64,000 nt of DNA. It comes from Venturia oleaginea. Taxonomy: Eukaryota; Ascomycota; Dothideomycetes; Venturiales; Venturiaceae. The position numbers and the translations under genes are program-made. The notes under the pieces were generated by a model, which saw only the letters and a program-made list of their open reading frames with translations, was not told the origin of the DNA and did not search any database. The stretch spans positions 1,054,001 through 1,118,000 of the forward strand of contig JABMLP010000020.1 of the NCBI GenBank assembly GCA_013176395.1, read 5' to 3'. How positions within the stretch are numbered: position 1 is the first letter of the stretch; every line of letters starts with the position of its first letter. This document shows positions 44,543 to 55,699 of the stretch, one piece after another.

Positions 44543-46468
44543 TGTTGTTTGAGTTCGGAGGTAGAGATTGGTTGAGGTTGAAGTTGAAGTTGAAGCTGGA
44601 GTAGTCTGTGTATTGTGGGTTCCGAACGACTGAGTATGATTTTTTAGAATCCAGTTGAAGTTAAAAGAAGCCAAGAGGGACAGCGCAGGCCTGTATTATA
44701 CGACTTACTCTAGTTTTAGCTAATTGAATCCCGTCGACCTGGGAGTAATATATTTCCGAGCTTATCTTTTCATATATTTTAGGACTACCGTCACGTTTGA
44801 TCGTCCGCTCGCCCTCTTGGCTTCTTAACGTGTATTATGGTTTGTGCATCAACGTGGCATTCTCAAGTGTTTGATTGATTGACTGAGTGATTCCAAGAGC
44901 TCTACTCCACAGCGGAACCTAGCTGAAACACATACGTATATTAGCTAATTCTTACTAGTACCTATTAGGTAAATAGACCTCCTCTAAAAATATGTTATAC
45001 AAGTCTCTACTATAAAGAGCGGTCCTCAGCCGTCAATGCATGATTACCTTGGTGTAGATCAGAATTGCGGACGTTACTCTCAGTTAGTCGGTCAAAATCT
45101 AGAGAATGTCAACCTTGATGCACATACGTCAATAACTTCAACTGGACTCTGAGAGAATCGTCCTCAACAATAGACTCGTTTTGCAACCTTTTTTGCTCCA
45201 AGATGTTCCGACGATGTTCGGCGGTATTTTGGCAGAACCTAAAACAGAAGCGAGATTGTTCCGCTCTTAGAGACGAGCCTTTCCAAGTAATTACCAGCGG
45301 GCTTGCGAGCTGTTTATTATTTTACTCGTAGGAGCAAGCTTTTCCTAGCTGCTCGTACGGGAAGAGGAGAATCTAAGCCTATTACGAAACATCGCATTCG
45401 CAGCGTATATTCAGCTTCTAATACCGTAGATACTGGTGAAAGTGAACGCTAATCCAGGGATTAGTATATTATGCCGAACCGCCGATTCTAAGTCTATTCT
45501 GTAACTATTGAATAATAATAATCGGATTTTACTTGGTAAGTAATGGCGAGTGTGCCGTGTGCCCACAACTTCTATCTACAATTGCAAAAACCCAGCTTTC
45601 TGGGATAAAAAAGCCTTTCGTCACTTTACAGAACGCGCCCCATGCATGGACCGGCGCCGTCGAACTATGCCCCCCCGTTCACTACCGAGGTCATTTATAC
45701 TGTGGTCAGTACAGAACACCCTCCGGTCCTGATGCTCCCAATCCTCTGTCCCGGGTCCGGTGTTGTCCAGATTCCGAGTTGGCCATTGTTGTTGTAAATC
45801 CAGGGTCCAGGATTGTTACAACACCAGGATCCAATATGCCAAGCATTGTGAGGACCCAAACATTGCGAGTCCAGGTGAGGGCGTGGTAACGGACACGGTG
45901 CGCCCTGGTAACGCGCCGTTAATAAATAGACAACTTCCACCCCATTCTCTCCTCCCTGCTTTACCTCGTAGCAATCTTCAGTTCTACACCTCCTCTTCTC
46001 TCCTCAGTCCCTCCTCAAGACCTTCATCGCACCTTCAGCTCTCCAACGCTTCCTCCTGGTTGGCTGGAGTTCGTACTGATGGACGGTGTTTGTACCGTCT
46101 ATGGTCCAGGAATTCCGCTCATCTCTCACTTCAGCTTCTCCCCCCTCCTATCCTGTGTCTTCTCAGTTCTCACTCAACTCTCCCCACCAGGCGCGGCGCC
46201 GCGGAGAAATTTGACCTGTTCTGCCTCTTGTGCGTTGTTTGCCACGGTAAGATAGGGCAGGATATTATTGTCGAGCATCCACCTAGCAGCAGCCTTGCAT
46301 CCCTTGCTGGTACCAGTTTCGCTCCTCAGATGGTCTCTATTGTATCTGGGGCAGAAGCCGAATACATGGATCCGTAACTATTGAAGTTAGTCTAATATTA
46401 TACTTAGTATAGACCGTACCCGTATAGAAGCAACCGTGTATAATAAACCTATAGAATCTCTGTATAAC
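44543..46468. other. AT-rich gene-less tract with an imperfect palindrome
   Basis: From about 44690 to 45560 the sequence is markedly AT-rich with dense stops in all frames, like fungal sequence decayed by RIP or drift. Around 45720-45870 an imperfect inverted repeat is visible: GGGTCCGGTGTTGTC near 45753 against GGTGTTGTAACAATCC read inverted near 45809-45832. The tract 45950-46200 is C/T-rich. No gene supported. Confidence 0.45.
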
Positions 46469-47176
46469 GTATTCGATCACCCAACCGGTTAAAATTTCTT
46501 GGCACGACCATCTTATACTACGACTCTTCAATTTCATCGCTATTAACAATAGATTCTAAGTCCGTCGTGCTACTATCTGATTCAGAAGATATCTCGATAT
46601 CTTTCTTACAAGTTCGCGCATTATGCCCAGTTGCGCCGCAGTTCCCACAGCGCCGTTGAGTTGGTCGGGCTGTTTCTTGATCACCACTACCACGAGCCTT
46701 CTTCGATCCCTGAGGCGCTACAGACGCCTCTGCAGCTACCTGCGCTGCTGCAGTCCCGTACTCTATAGTACCACCTTGCTGGATCCACTTCCTTTTGCGC
46801 CATTTTCGCTTCGTCATTACTGCCAATTGCTCTTCAAGCTCGTGGTTGCGCGCAACAAGTATAGCGTTTTGGTGCAGCATCAATTCAGCGCCCTTGACAA
46901 GCTGGGAAAAGCCTGCCTGGGCAGTAATTGGATAAATGGGACTCCTCTGACGCGATCGGAGAGGGTTTGTTGTTTAACGTTGAAGGCGCTCGCAGCAGCC
47001 CGTTGGCTTCGGAGTTGGCCGGTATTCAAAGCTTGGATTGCAAGCTGAATTCTCCCTTCGTGTTGGAGTAGTAACTCATTACAGTTGTTGAGACATAGTA
47101 GAATAAGAAGAGTAGTTGGGGTCTTGGCAAATTTGGACCGGTTGGGTGATCTGACGGGTTGGGTGATCGAATACGT
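46469..47176 (-). mobile_element. Internally deleted pogo/Fot1-like element (708 bp)
   Basis: Inverted termini start ACGTATTCGATCACCCAACC at both ends (left from 46469, right ending 47176), flanked by TA on each side (46467-46468 and 47177-47178), as expected for pogo-type insertion. The left 466 bp closely match the left part of the complete element at 60246-60715 and encode the coiled-coil and CCHC zinc-knuckle tail of a transposase on the minus strand. The right part encodes only the N-terminal psq-type helix-turn-helix (EGRIQLAIQALNTG...). The whole DDE catalytic domain is missing, and the ATG at 47096 meets a stop at codon 6. It is non-autonomous, but its ends could still be mobilised in trans. 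Confidence 0.85.
46518..47096 (-). pseudogene. Transposase remnant: HTH fused near zinc-knuckle tail, DDE domain absent
   Basis: The remnant starts at a conserved ATGTCTCAACAAC and keeps an HTH segment in another frame (residues similar to RIQLAIQALNTGQLRSQ). It then jumps near 46935 to the tail: a basic region, then RRCGNCGATGHNARTCK, a CCHC zinc knuckle, and an acidic serine-rich end. The HTH part is clearly diverged from the complete copy while the tail is nearly identical, so the two halves have different histories. Confidence 0.7.
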
Positions 47177-48790
47177 TATATCAGTCTTGTTATTGTGGCT
47201 TGAAGCGTGGGATGTCTGGTGCGAGATAGTGTTGCGATACAGCAGCGGCAAACGGACATGGAAAGTAGATGCAATCGCTGTAAAGGTATACTGGGAGCAG
47301 AGATCCAGTGCTTGACAGGGAGTGAATGATAAGATTTGCTGGGTGGAAAGAGTGTCTCGAAACCAAAAGCGTGAACAGCAACTGAGCGAGTCTTAGTGCC
47401 AGGCGTCAAGTTGTGCAAACCACGGCCTCTTTCCATGGTTTCAACCTGGCCAATCGTATGCATAGCACTTGTGTAGCTAGACTCGTATCACTGCGTCCAG
47501 GAGAGCTTTCTGTGCCTTGTCCGTGAGCAATGTCTCTCCCAGGTATGTATTCCAGGAAATGATTTTCCGTTTTGCAGCCTCATGAGCTACACAGTCGTAC
47601 TGCGAGGTTGCGCGGTGTCCATCCTAGAATTGTGAAAACGAGTTTGATGAGATGCAAAATACTTCTATTCCTTCACGTGAAGCCCTCGGATGTTCGATTG
47701 TGGAGCAAGACTCGAGCAGGATCCAGATGTCCCCAACGCGTCTCATATATGAAGTCCAGTATCTTGTCACACCTGTCTTCCCTTATCAGCTTCTTCTCCG
47801 CATCGTGTTCTCTGATGGAGCCTCTTCATCCAGGGAGATGCGCCAATTGGTGTGGACGAGGTACGACACGGCGAATGATATGATGCGTGGCACAAAGTCG
47901 AATCGAACCTAGACAGTGTACTACCTACCAAATTCCTTTGATCAAGTGACCCGGTGCTGTCATTCTCACAACCTTTTCTTCCTTACACAGCGCAAGTTGG
48001 GCTGGAGTTGCAAACTTAGTCCTGCGCGCTGCACCAGCCAGCAACATATCTCAGCCTGGTACGAGATGTATTGCAGAGCTGAAGAGATGGTGCAGGTGAT
48101 GCATGATGTTGAAAGCTCCGCCCCTTTTTTCGCTGAGAAGACCGCATCGGCCAGAAGGCAGAAATTCAGCCACTCCAAATGCGACGTCGGCCTCATTGGG
48201 TGGGCGCATTCCTCATGCCGCACCACACAACGGCCATGATCAAGGAGAAACTTGGAGTTGTAAGAACGAAACGGATCTCGGTGACGTTGTTCTCGATGTT
48301 TGTACTGTGTCAGTACGAGACGCGACAAGCGGACTGTAGATTGTCCTCGCCGATCCTCTTTCCCCTGCCTGCATCCTCGGTGACCACTGACCACTGACCA
48401 CTGACCACTGACATTACCACATCCCCAGAGTCTGCTAAATGAGCTTCCTGAACCACCTGGATCCCACGCCTTTTGCTGTCAAACCTTGCCTTAATTAGAT
48501 AGGTTGCCGTTAAGGCCAGGGCCAGGTAATTGCGAGGATAAGCCACTGACGCTTTCTATTAGTAGCCCGCCTACAGCTATCTAATTTCAGTCGTCTCCAA
48601 TCTTCTCTCCCTCGCGCCTTCCTAACACTCGGACCGACTGACTTGAATCTTCGAGAATCTCCTTCATCTTCAACCGACCCTTCCTCTCTTCAACAACTTC
48701 AACTTCAGTCACTCTTTCAAATCAACTCTACCTTGGTCGCTGAAACTCCTTTAATTCATCACTATCTTTAACTAACTACCCACCTTCAAA
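47177..48790. other. Gene-less stretch before the GPI-protein gene
   Basis: About 1.6 kb. Seen: a 7-bp tandem repeat (TGACCAC, four copies and a part) at 48381-48412 and a C/T-rich leader at 48590-48790 directly upstream of the next start, typical of highly expressed fungal genes. Several short open frames show no recognisable protein. Confidence 0.45.
48381..48412. repeat. 7-bp tandem repeat TGACCAC
   Basis: Four full copies followed by TGAC, all perfect. Confidence 0.9.
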
Positions 48791-49642
48791 ATGTACATGC
48801 TCAAATCCGTCGTCAGCGTGGCTGTCTTTGCCGCTGCTGCCATTGCTCAATCCACGAACCTCGCCTTCACATCTTTCCCACCTACTACTGTGGCCGCAGG
48901 CTCTCCAGTTACGCTCACCTGGATCGGAGGCGACTCAACTGCTGTACGTCTTTACACACTGCGCTTCCCAAGCGCATTGCTAACGCTACCCAGCCAGTTA
49001 CCATTACCCTCAAGAAGGGTCTGTCAACCGATTTGAAGGATGTCGCTGTCATTACCAGTAAGATTGTGCCATGGATTTGCGCCAACTCGTTTGCTGATAT
49101 GAGAAAGGCACCGCTACCGGTGGATCATTCACCTGGACTCCTGATACTACCCTCACCAACGGCGCTGACTACGCTCTCGCCATCTCTCAAGGCTCCGTGA
49201 TCAACTACACCGGTCAATTCGCCGTTACCGGTGGTTCCACAGCCGCTGCCACCACCGCCTCTGCTTCCGCCTCAAGCAGCGCTGCTACCAATTCCTCCGC
49301 AGCTGCCTCATCTACCGGATCAATCACCTCAGCTGCTGCCGCCATCTCCACGACTGCATCCACGTCCAACGGAACCATCTCAACGGCCACTGTCTCGTTC
49401 ACCAACTCATCGTAAGTCACGAGCCTCTCATGAGAAGCGGCAAAAAACTAATCGTGACCAGCGCAACTGCAACCGCCACCGGCTTATCAAGCCCTCGCAA
49501 CTCAAGCAGCACCCGTACCGCCACCAGCTCAGGAGCCAGCGCATCCAGCTCAACCGTCCCAGCTACTGGCGGCGCATCAGGCCTACAGAGCCCAATCGCC
49601 CTTTTCTTAGGCGTTGTCGCCGCTATGCTCTACCTCCAATAA
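48791..49642 (+). CDS. KRE9/KNH-like Ser/Thr-rich GPI-anchored cell-wall protein
   Basis: Four exons: 48791-48943, 48994-49057, 49108-49411 and 49462-49642, giving 233 aa. A signal peptide (to about residue 20, ending AIAQ) is followed by an N-terminal beta-rich domain (LAFTSFPPTTVAAGSPVTLTW...), the Ser-Thr-rich GPI-anchored family domain seen in KRE9/KNH1-related fungal proteins. Residues from about 110 on are almost all Ser, Ala and Thr, a heavily O-glycosylated stalk. The C-terminus (about GASGLQSPIALFLGVVAAML) is a GPI-attachment signal: small residues, then a hydrophobic tail. Expected at the plasma membrane or wall. Three short introns (48-50 nt) break the small gene, all with clear GT and AG ends. 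Confidence 0.85.
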
Positions 49643-50973
49643 ACGGAGCGCGCACAGTGTGGTGGACACGAAGGACCCATTTGGTTTATTTCATGATCTA
49701 CATATTTTGAAGAATTGTGCATACGCCGGGATGATTTGTCGCGCGCGATACTATGGCATTAGATATGTGTTTGCGCTTTTTCATGCATTTGATTGATGCA
49801 GTTGTTCAATGTTTACGCTTAGTTTTTAATCCGCGATTGCTCTACGGACTCGCTGGAGGGAACGGAGGTGGTTGATCGGACGCAGCCGTGGTTCTGGGGT
49901 CCATGATAGGTACTCGTAGCCCAGCGATTTTAGTCGCGACATGAATATCAAAGTAAAAGTCGTCCACAGTTCTCTTCCATTTCTATCTCACTCGCACCTT
50001 GCTATCGCCTGCTGTCCCACAATTTTCTTCTCTTACCAATTTGCGATTTATTTGCGCGCGCGTGGAAGAGCAAACGAGCTCGTCCTAGTGTATCCGATTT
50101 TTCTTCTGCAGGAGAGTGGAACCGTCCTGCATCTCTACCTCTCCCATGTCTACGTGCCTTGCCCTACCCTCTAATTCGATCCGTACCGAGCCGATGATGG
50201 ATGCCCTTTTTTCGCCATCCGTCTCCGTCATTCAAACCGGTACCGGTCTTTGGTCTTTTTGAGTTTATGCAGGTACCCTATTTTGTGGATTTGATTTGGC
50301 GCGATTGCAATTGGCCGACTGGAATACGGCTCCTCGGCCTGGAGAAGGAGTAGGAGCAAGGTGGAATTTCTTGTTTTTCAGGCGACACTCTCCATCTTTG
50401 CCGAGTTGGCGGAGTTAGCGGACCTGATGGATGGGCTGTTGGTGGTGTGATGTAATCTCAGGACGTCATTGTTAGTATATATATAGTTGTTTTCATTTGT
50501 GGTGGCGGGAGGGAGGGAGGGAGGGATGGAATGGGTAATATAATCTATCGTACAGTGGTCAGTCCGTACTCCATAGGCTATGACGATGAAGGCACGCTAT
50601 TTCTTCAACTCTCAGTGGCCTCGGGGCGTTGAAGTTCGTTTTTTCCTTTTTTTCCCCTAAGTACCTAAACTATAGATTTGAGAATTGCTAGACTTTCAAT
50701 CGATATCGATTTCTAATTGATTGTGATTGGGTCAAACGGATAGTAGGGTGTCGTCGAAGGACGGGGAGTTGGCACCTTCTTTCATTGTGGTTGTAGCGGG
50801 AAGGATACGGGATGTACTATAGGAGCAGGTCACGCATTATCCTGTTGATACATAATTGCTCGTGTGACTCGTAACTTCATGTAATCTATGTAGAATGCAA
50901 TAGCCCATCGCGGACAGCAATGGTTTTTCAACAACGCCCAAACCCTCTCGAGTACACCGATCACGTACTCTCT
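49643..50973. other. Convergent gene-less region
   Basis: About 1.3 kb between the stops of the GPI-protein gene and the phosphoesterase. A GGGA microsatellite lies at 50507-50526. No gene supported. Confidence 0.5.
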
Positions 50974-53070
50974 TCACGCACCAACCACATTGATCCTCCC
51001 CTCCAACCTCGGAGCAATAGCCTTCGTCCAATGCACTGTATTAAACTCCTCTGTATCAGCCAACCCAGGCCGTCCCTTCAAAGCAATCCTGCACCATTTC
51101 TTCATAACTCTCCTCATAATATCCGCTTTCCTATCCTCTTCCAACGCTTCTTGCTGAACAATCCCTACTCTCAACGCGGCACCATCATCATCCTCACTAT
51201 CACTAGCAGTTGGCGTATGAATGCCTCTCATATGCTTCTTCCTTACATTCTTGACGTCCTTATGCTTCAGGGGTTCCGGTTCTAGGACACTCTGTTTTTG
51301 GTGTAGATCTTTTTGGACGCTGTCCCAGTGTTTGCTGAATGCTGGGCCTGAGAGTTTCCATTTACCGAGAACTCTGAGGCTCATGAAATACTGCCGGAGG
51401 ATGGTGGATATGAGTACGCCGTTTTCTTCGCTGACGACTTCGGGACATTTGCCGCCTTCTGGTTCCACTAGAAGAGATGTATAACCATCCTTTCCACGAC
51501 CCATGTAACCTCTCGTTACCAAAGTATACATCTTTTCAGGATCGAGAGGAGCAGACCCAATTTGCACCGTCTTGATGTCGATGCGTGAATTCTGTGGGAG
51601 GAGCGGGTCGAATGTGAATATGATATTTGATACTTGCGGGAAGCGGCCTTCGAGAGCTGGATATGAGGAGACCGAGTTTTCAAGAGCTTCGTACACTGCT
51701 TGGCCGCTAGCTTTGATCACAACCACTGGATCTTCGAAAGGGAAACTGAGGCACAGTTAGTATGGGCGAAGATAATAAAGATCCCAGACAGAATTCCAGT
51801 GTTGCTGTGAGCCTCCGGTGCTTCAACATCCAGAAGGCCCTCACTATTCTGTAACTATGATGTCCGGTGCTTCGAAATACGTACCAATTCAGTATATCCT
51901 TCATCTTAATCACACCAGGAGGATAAATCTGATCCCCGCGAATAGTCCCAGCAGCCATAATACAGCAATCTCCCTGATGATAAGCCCTCATCAGATCGCA
52001 AACAAAGTTGCCAATATTCGATTCTTTCAGCCTGACAGTTGTGAACCGAGCATCCAGTGGCGCGGCAGTATATCCAATAGGTTTCTCCAATCTCGCCTTC
52101 ATCGACTCTGTAAGTTTGGAGACTAACTCGACGGTAGGAGGATCCTCGGGAATGCTTGAGACCATGTCTCGCCGTATGATCTTGAAGTCCCATTTCTTGC
52201 TTCCATCGGTCTTCCGCCATGCTTCTATGTAGCTTAGGTTCTTGAAATCGGTGCCGGATCGCATAACGTGTGTGCCGTTGAGGAAGGAATGTCCATAATA
52301 ATGATCATGCCCGCCCAGTACGATGTCAATCAGTCCTTCAGGGATATTCTCAGCCAGCTTGTTGTCATTCGGTTCTCTTTGATGCGTGAGCGCAATCACT
52401 ATCTCAGCACCCTGCTCTCGTAATCCCGGAACCAACTCTTTTGCCGTAGCCGACGCGGACTTGTATATCAGATTTGGAGGAAGCGAATTGATCGTGTCCA
52501 GCCATTCTCTTTCTGCCAGCCCAATTATGCCAATCTTTATGCCATTGGAGGATGTAAGCAATACGGTTCGTCCAGCATTCCCAAGAGGTATGTTTTCGCC
52601 GAGGGCAGGATCAATGACATTTGCGAGGAGCCAAGGGAAGTGGCATTGTGAGGTGAGGTGTCGAAACTGGCGTACTCCAAAATCGAGATCATGGTTTCCT
52701 ACGCAGGCAACATCTGTGCCAATCGCATTGAGTACTGGGACCATATGCGAGCCTTCAACATGTCAATCTCGCATTCTCTTGCTGACCAAGAGGTGTATGT
52801 ATTCACACCTTTCGTGACCGAGCTCTCCAAACTTGGATTGAACGCATCTCCCGAAAAGAAGGTCTGGAGCTTAGGTTGCCCCTCGAATTTCTGATCTCGT
52901 TGGTAGTGCCGGCAGACGGTCATGAATCTGGCGACACCACCAGCCGGTTCTGCAGAAGAGGGATCGACGTGGTAAACATCGTTGTAGTGGATGAAGCGAA
53001 GGTCTGGGGCGCGTGGCTCGTCTTTACCATAGACGAGGACTTCTTCGGCGGTGTGATTCTCAACGTTCAT
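50974..53070 (-). CDS. 5'-nucleotidase / UshA-family metallophosphoesterase
   Basis: Three exons: 53070-52809, 52752-51885 and 51745-50974, giving 633 aa. The metallophosphatase motifs are present: DVYHVDP in place of the usual D-x-H start, FSGDAF, GNHDLDFG and GGHDHYYGH. The C-terminal 5'-nucleotidase domain follows (FPFEDPVVV after the last intron), then an acidic and basic fungal tail. Members hydrolyse nucleotides or cyclic nucleotides; the substrate cannot be told from sequence. No signal peptide is visible, so it is probably intracellular, unlike bacterial UshA. The first metal-binding motif is NDVYHV rather than NDxH, a common variant in fungal members. Each exon begins C-rich and ends G-rich on the coding strand. 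Confidence 0.85.
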
Positions 53071-53635
53071 AATTGTATATCAGGGGGAAGGTTCTAGGAC
53101 AGTCGGAGGAGGAGAGAAAGAGGATGTGATGGAGCTGTCGGTGTGACCGTGAGCTGTCAATCGCCTTCACAATTGTGTGGAGAAAGCAAGCGCCTTCGTG
53201 AGGCGCAGCGACAGCCTTGCCGATCCATGACTCTCTCCAATTCACGAACATCACTCGGTCCGTTTCGGAGATACAACCAGGAATCGATCGAGTTTACCTT
53301 CTCATACATATAATTAGCGAAAGTCTTCTAAATATCAAATGATTGAGTTTGTCGCCCTGGTTCATAGCACTATCACTTCGCTTTAGAATAATAACCCCAT
53401 GGTGATCAAGTGCCTCACGCGATAGGAACGTGGAGTTACAAAAAGCAAGTTTCTTTCTCTAAAGCAAGTTTCTACCTACAGTAAAACGTAATAGCAGATC
53501 AGTTCCACCACTAACAAGTTCCAGCCCTCCTACACCTGCCAACTATTATCCTAGCAATCAACTATCCTCACCTTTACAAGTACTTTCGGTCACCAAATCA
53601 GTTCCCTTAAAACACAAGAAGCGCCCTCTTCTTGC
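53071..53635. other. Intergenic region
   Basis: About 565 bp holding the promoter of the phosphoesterase and the 3' end of the secreted-protein gene. A short repeated word (AAAGCAAGTTTCT) occurs twice near 53440-53475. Confidence 0.4.
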
Positions 53636-54376
53636 TTAACTACCAAAGTCAATAGAACCTCCCAACAATTCCGCACGCGTACTCTCATAGGCATCGCAGG
53701 TCATATCCTTAACCCCCCAAAAGTCGTCACTACGATCACAAGCCGGTTTCGAATTCTCTTGCTCCCACTTTGCGCGATCCCAAGGCTTAACTCCAGGAGG
53801 CAGATATCTGTAGTTCCCCCTAACATGCTGATCATTCACCTTCTCAAAGACAGCCGGATGATTCTCGTCCTTACCCACAAAGGCGAGATCTCCATCATAG
53901 CGAACGTTTAAGTTCGGGTCAGCTGGACTAATGAAGTTGCTCCCGATGCATCCGCCTTTGTTCCTTTTGCAGTCGCAGAACCAAGTGTTCGGGATTAGGA
54001 TGTCAGGGCCTCCGTTTGTGGCCTTGAGTCGGAGCGTACCTTGTTGATAATACTGGATATCTCGATAAAGTGCGCCGCCGGTTCCCCCCATAGGTGTGAC
54101 TTCGTGGAGGGTGCCGGGTACGAAATCTTCCCTGTCTTCGCTCATATTGTAACCGAATTGGGGAACGAAGTAGTATGGTGCTGATGTGTGCTTTCGTTTT
54201 TGTAGAGCGGACGAATAGGTGACGTCTTGATGCGAGCCATAAGAGGGAGCTGTATTTAGGGTTGCTGTCGATCTATTTGGAATTGGGATAGCTGTGACCA
54301 CACTAATGGCAGAGAATGCCACCAGAATAATAATTGATAGCTTGTTCGCTGTGAGAACATGGTTTGAAAGTTGCAT
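53636..54376 (-). CDS. Secreted protein of unknown function
   Basis: Single exon, 246 aa. A hydrophobic segment near residues 13-30 (LSIIILVAFSAISVVTA) is a signal peptide or anchor; a dibasic site (QKRKH) near residue 60 could be cut by a Kex2-type protease. The mature part has four to five cysteines clustered as WFCDCKRNKGGCIG plus two near the end, with many aromatic and charged residues. I recognise no family. It lacks introns and sits between two conserved genes. The coding strand runs from C-rich (5') to G-rich (3'). Confidence 0.6.
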   Translation of the reverse strand: MQLSNHVLTANKLSIIILVAFSAISVVTAIPIPNRSTATLNTAPSYGSHQDVTYSSALQKRKHTSAPYYFVPQFGYNMSEDREDFVPGTLHEVTPMGGTGGALYRDIQYYQQGTLRLKATNGGPDILIPNTWFCDCKRNKGGCIGSNFISPADPNLNVRYDGDLAFVGKDENHPAVFEKVNDQHVRGNYRYLPPGVKPWDRAKWEQENSKPACDRSDDFWGVKDMTCDAYESTRAELLGGSIDFGS

Positions 54377-55255
54377 GATAGTAGCTGTGGTTTCGGAGAG
54401 TATCCTAAGGCTCTTTGTTGTTGCTGTCTTGTTCCGAGATAGATTTGTCGTTTCACTGACCTGTGATGGGCTCTGCTTTGTACGAAGTGAATGAAGAAAA
54501 AGATTGAAAAATCAGCAATTTATGTGTCTTACAGGTTCGCTTTGATGTTCGCTTTGATGCTCGCTTTGCATACCTAAAAAACCGCATCGAAGTGGGTTCC
54601 TGTCCAAGGGATTGGACAACGCGCATAGCTGGGTAAGTAGCTTCACGGTTCCAAAACATGGAACCAAAAAACAGTCTGCCTATCCAAACGAAAACATGTC
54701 ACGCCACCTTCAAGAGCATGCCAAAGGAAAGTCGATACACGCGGCTAAGACTTGTGCACGAACATATCAGAGTGAGATGTCAATACCCTCGGCTTGTGGT
54801 GAAGTGTGGAAGGATATGGTGCGTGGATGGAAGTATCAAAAGTACAGTTTTTGATGGTGATGGTGGTTCATGTTTTGTGCTAGCCCACTTGGTCTTGGTT
54901 TCACATGCCAATATATTTCGCTGCATGCAGGAAAGGGGTGAATGCCCGTGAATGCCCAGCAAAAGCAAAGCGGGTTCGCTTGCATCGTGCAATCGCTATG
55001 TTACCAAGAACGGCAGCGGGCAGCCCGTCAGTTGAAGAGGACAGAAAACACGCGCAAGAGGACAGAGAGTACGCGTAAGAGCATGTCGAAAGGAATGAAA
55101 TGGATGCAATTGAAATTCCATGGTGACGGTCTCCGGACGTCATACAGGTGCCCGTGTTCCATTGCAGCTACAGAACAGGGCAGTGCGCAGTGCACACGCG
55201 AGCTTGAAACAAAGCAACTTTTGCTCAAACAAATACACAACAAAAACAAGCCGGA
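54377..55255. other. Intergenic region upstream of the reticulon gene
   Basis: About 880 bp; no gene recognised. Short open frames on both strands look like chance. Confidence 0.4.
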
Positions 55256-55347
55256 GATCCAACTGCCTCTCATCTTTCCTCCAGTCCCCAATAACAATCC
55301 AGATCCAACTGCCTCTCATCTTTCCTCCAGTCCCCAACAACAATTCC
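55256..55347. repeat. 46-bp tandem duplication upstream of reticulon exon 1a
   Basis: Two adjacent copies (55256-55301, 55302-55347), nearly identical, sharing CTGCCTCTCATCTTTCCTCC. The second ends one base before the upstream reticulon ATG, so the duplication lies in its leader. Confidence 0.85.
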
Positions 55348-55348
55348 C

Positions 55349-55538
55349 ATGCCAATGTCTGCCGAACACGCCCCTCACGTTGACCTGCATCTCCCAACCC
55401 CTGGTCTCGATACATCAGCAGCTCCATCACACTCGCAAGAACTCAAGATGGACTTCGAGCCTGTACTTCCAAAGGAGGAGACGGCACAGACGTCCAATGG
55501 CAGTGCTATCCAGAACGCAAGGGACGCTGTATTTGCTT
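55349..55538 (+). other. Alternative first exon (1a) of the reticulon gene
   Basis: An open segment from ATG 55349 (or 55355) ends in QNARDAVFA and a phase-1 donor (T then GTGAGG). It resembles exon 1b, whose end reads QNVRDTVIN with the same phase-1 donor, and both can splice to exon 2 at 55872. Use of 1a would give 358 aa instead of 314. Confidence 0.5.
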
Positions 55539-55699
55539 GTGAGGTGCGTGTTTATGCGGGTGACGCTGTTCCTGCAGCTGCTTCTCACCCAATTTAACAA
55601 AGCTAACCCATCGCAGTAGCCCAGACTCTTATCCTTTTTCCCTCAACTCCTCTCTCCTGAACTTCAATTAACAAGATCCAAACAGCCGCACAACAAGCC

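Noticed and set aside
45533..46377. Open frames of 118 and 205 codons on the plus strand
   Set aside because: Composition follows the C/T-rich tract and the palindrome; no protein-like conservation or splice-supported model.
47916..48394. Overlapping open frames on both strands near 48 kb
   Set aside because: Neither resembles a known protein and they overlap; no start context or introns favour either.
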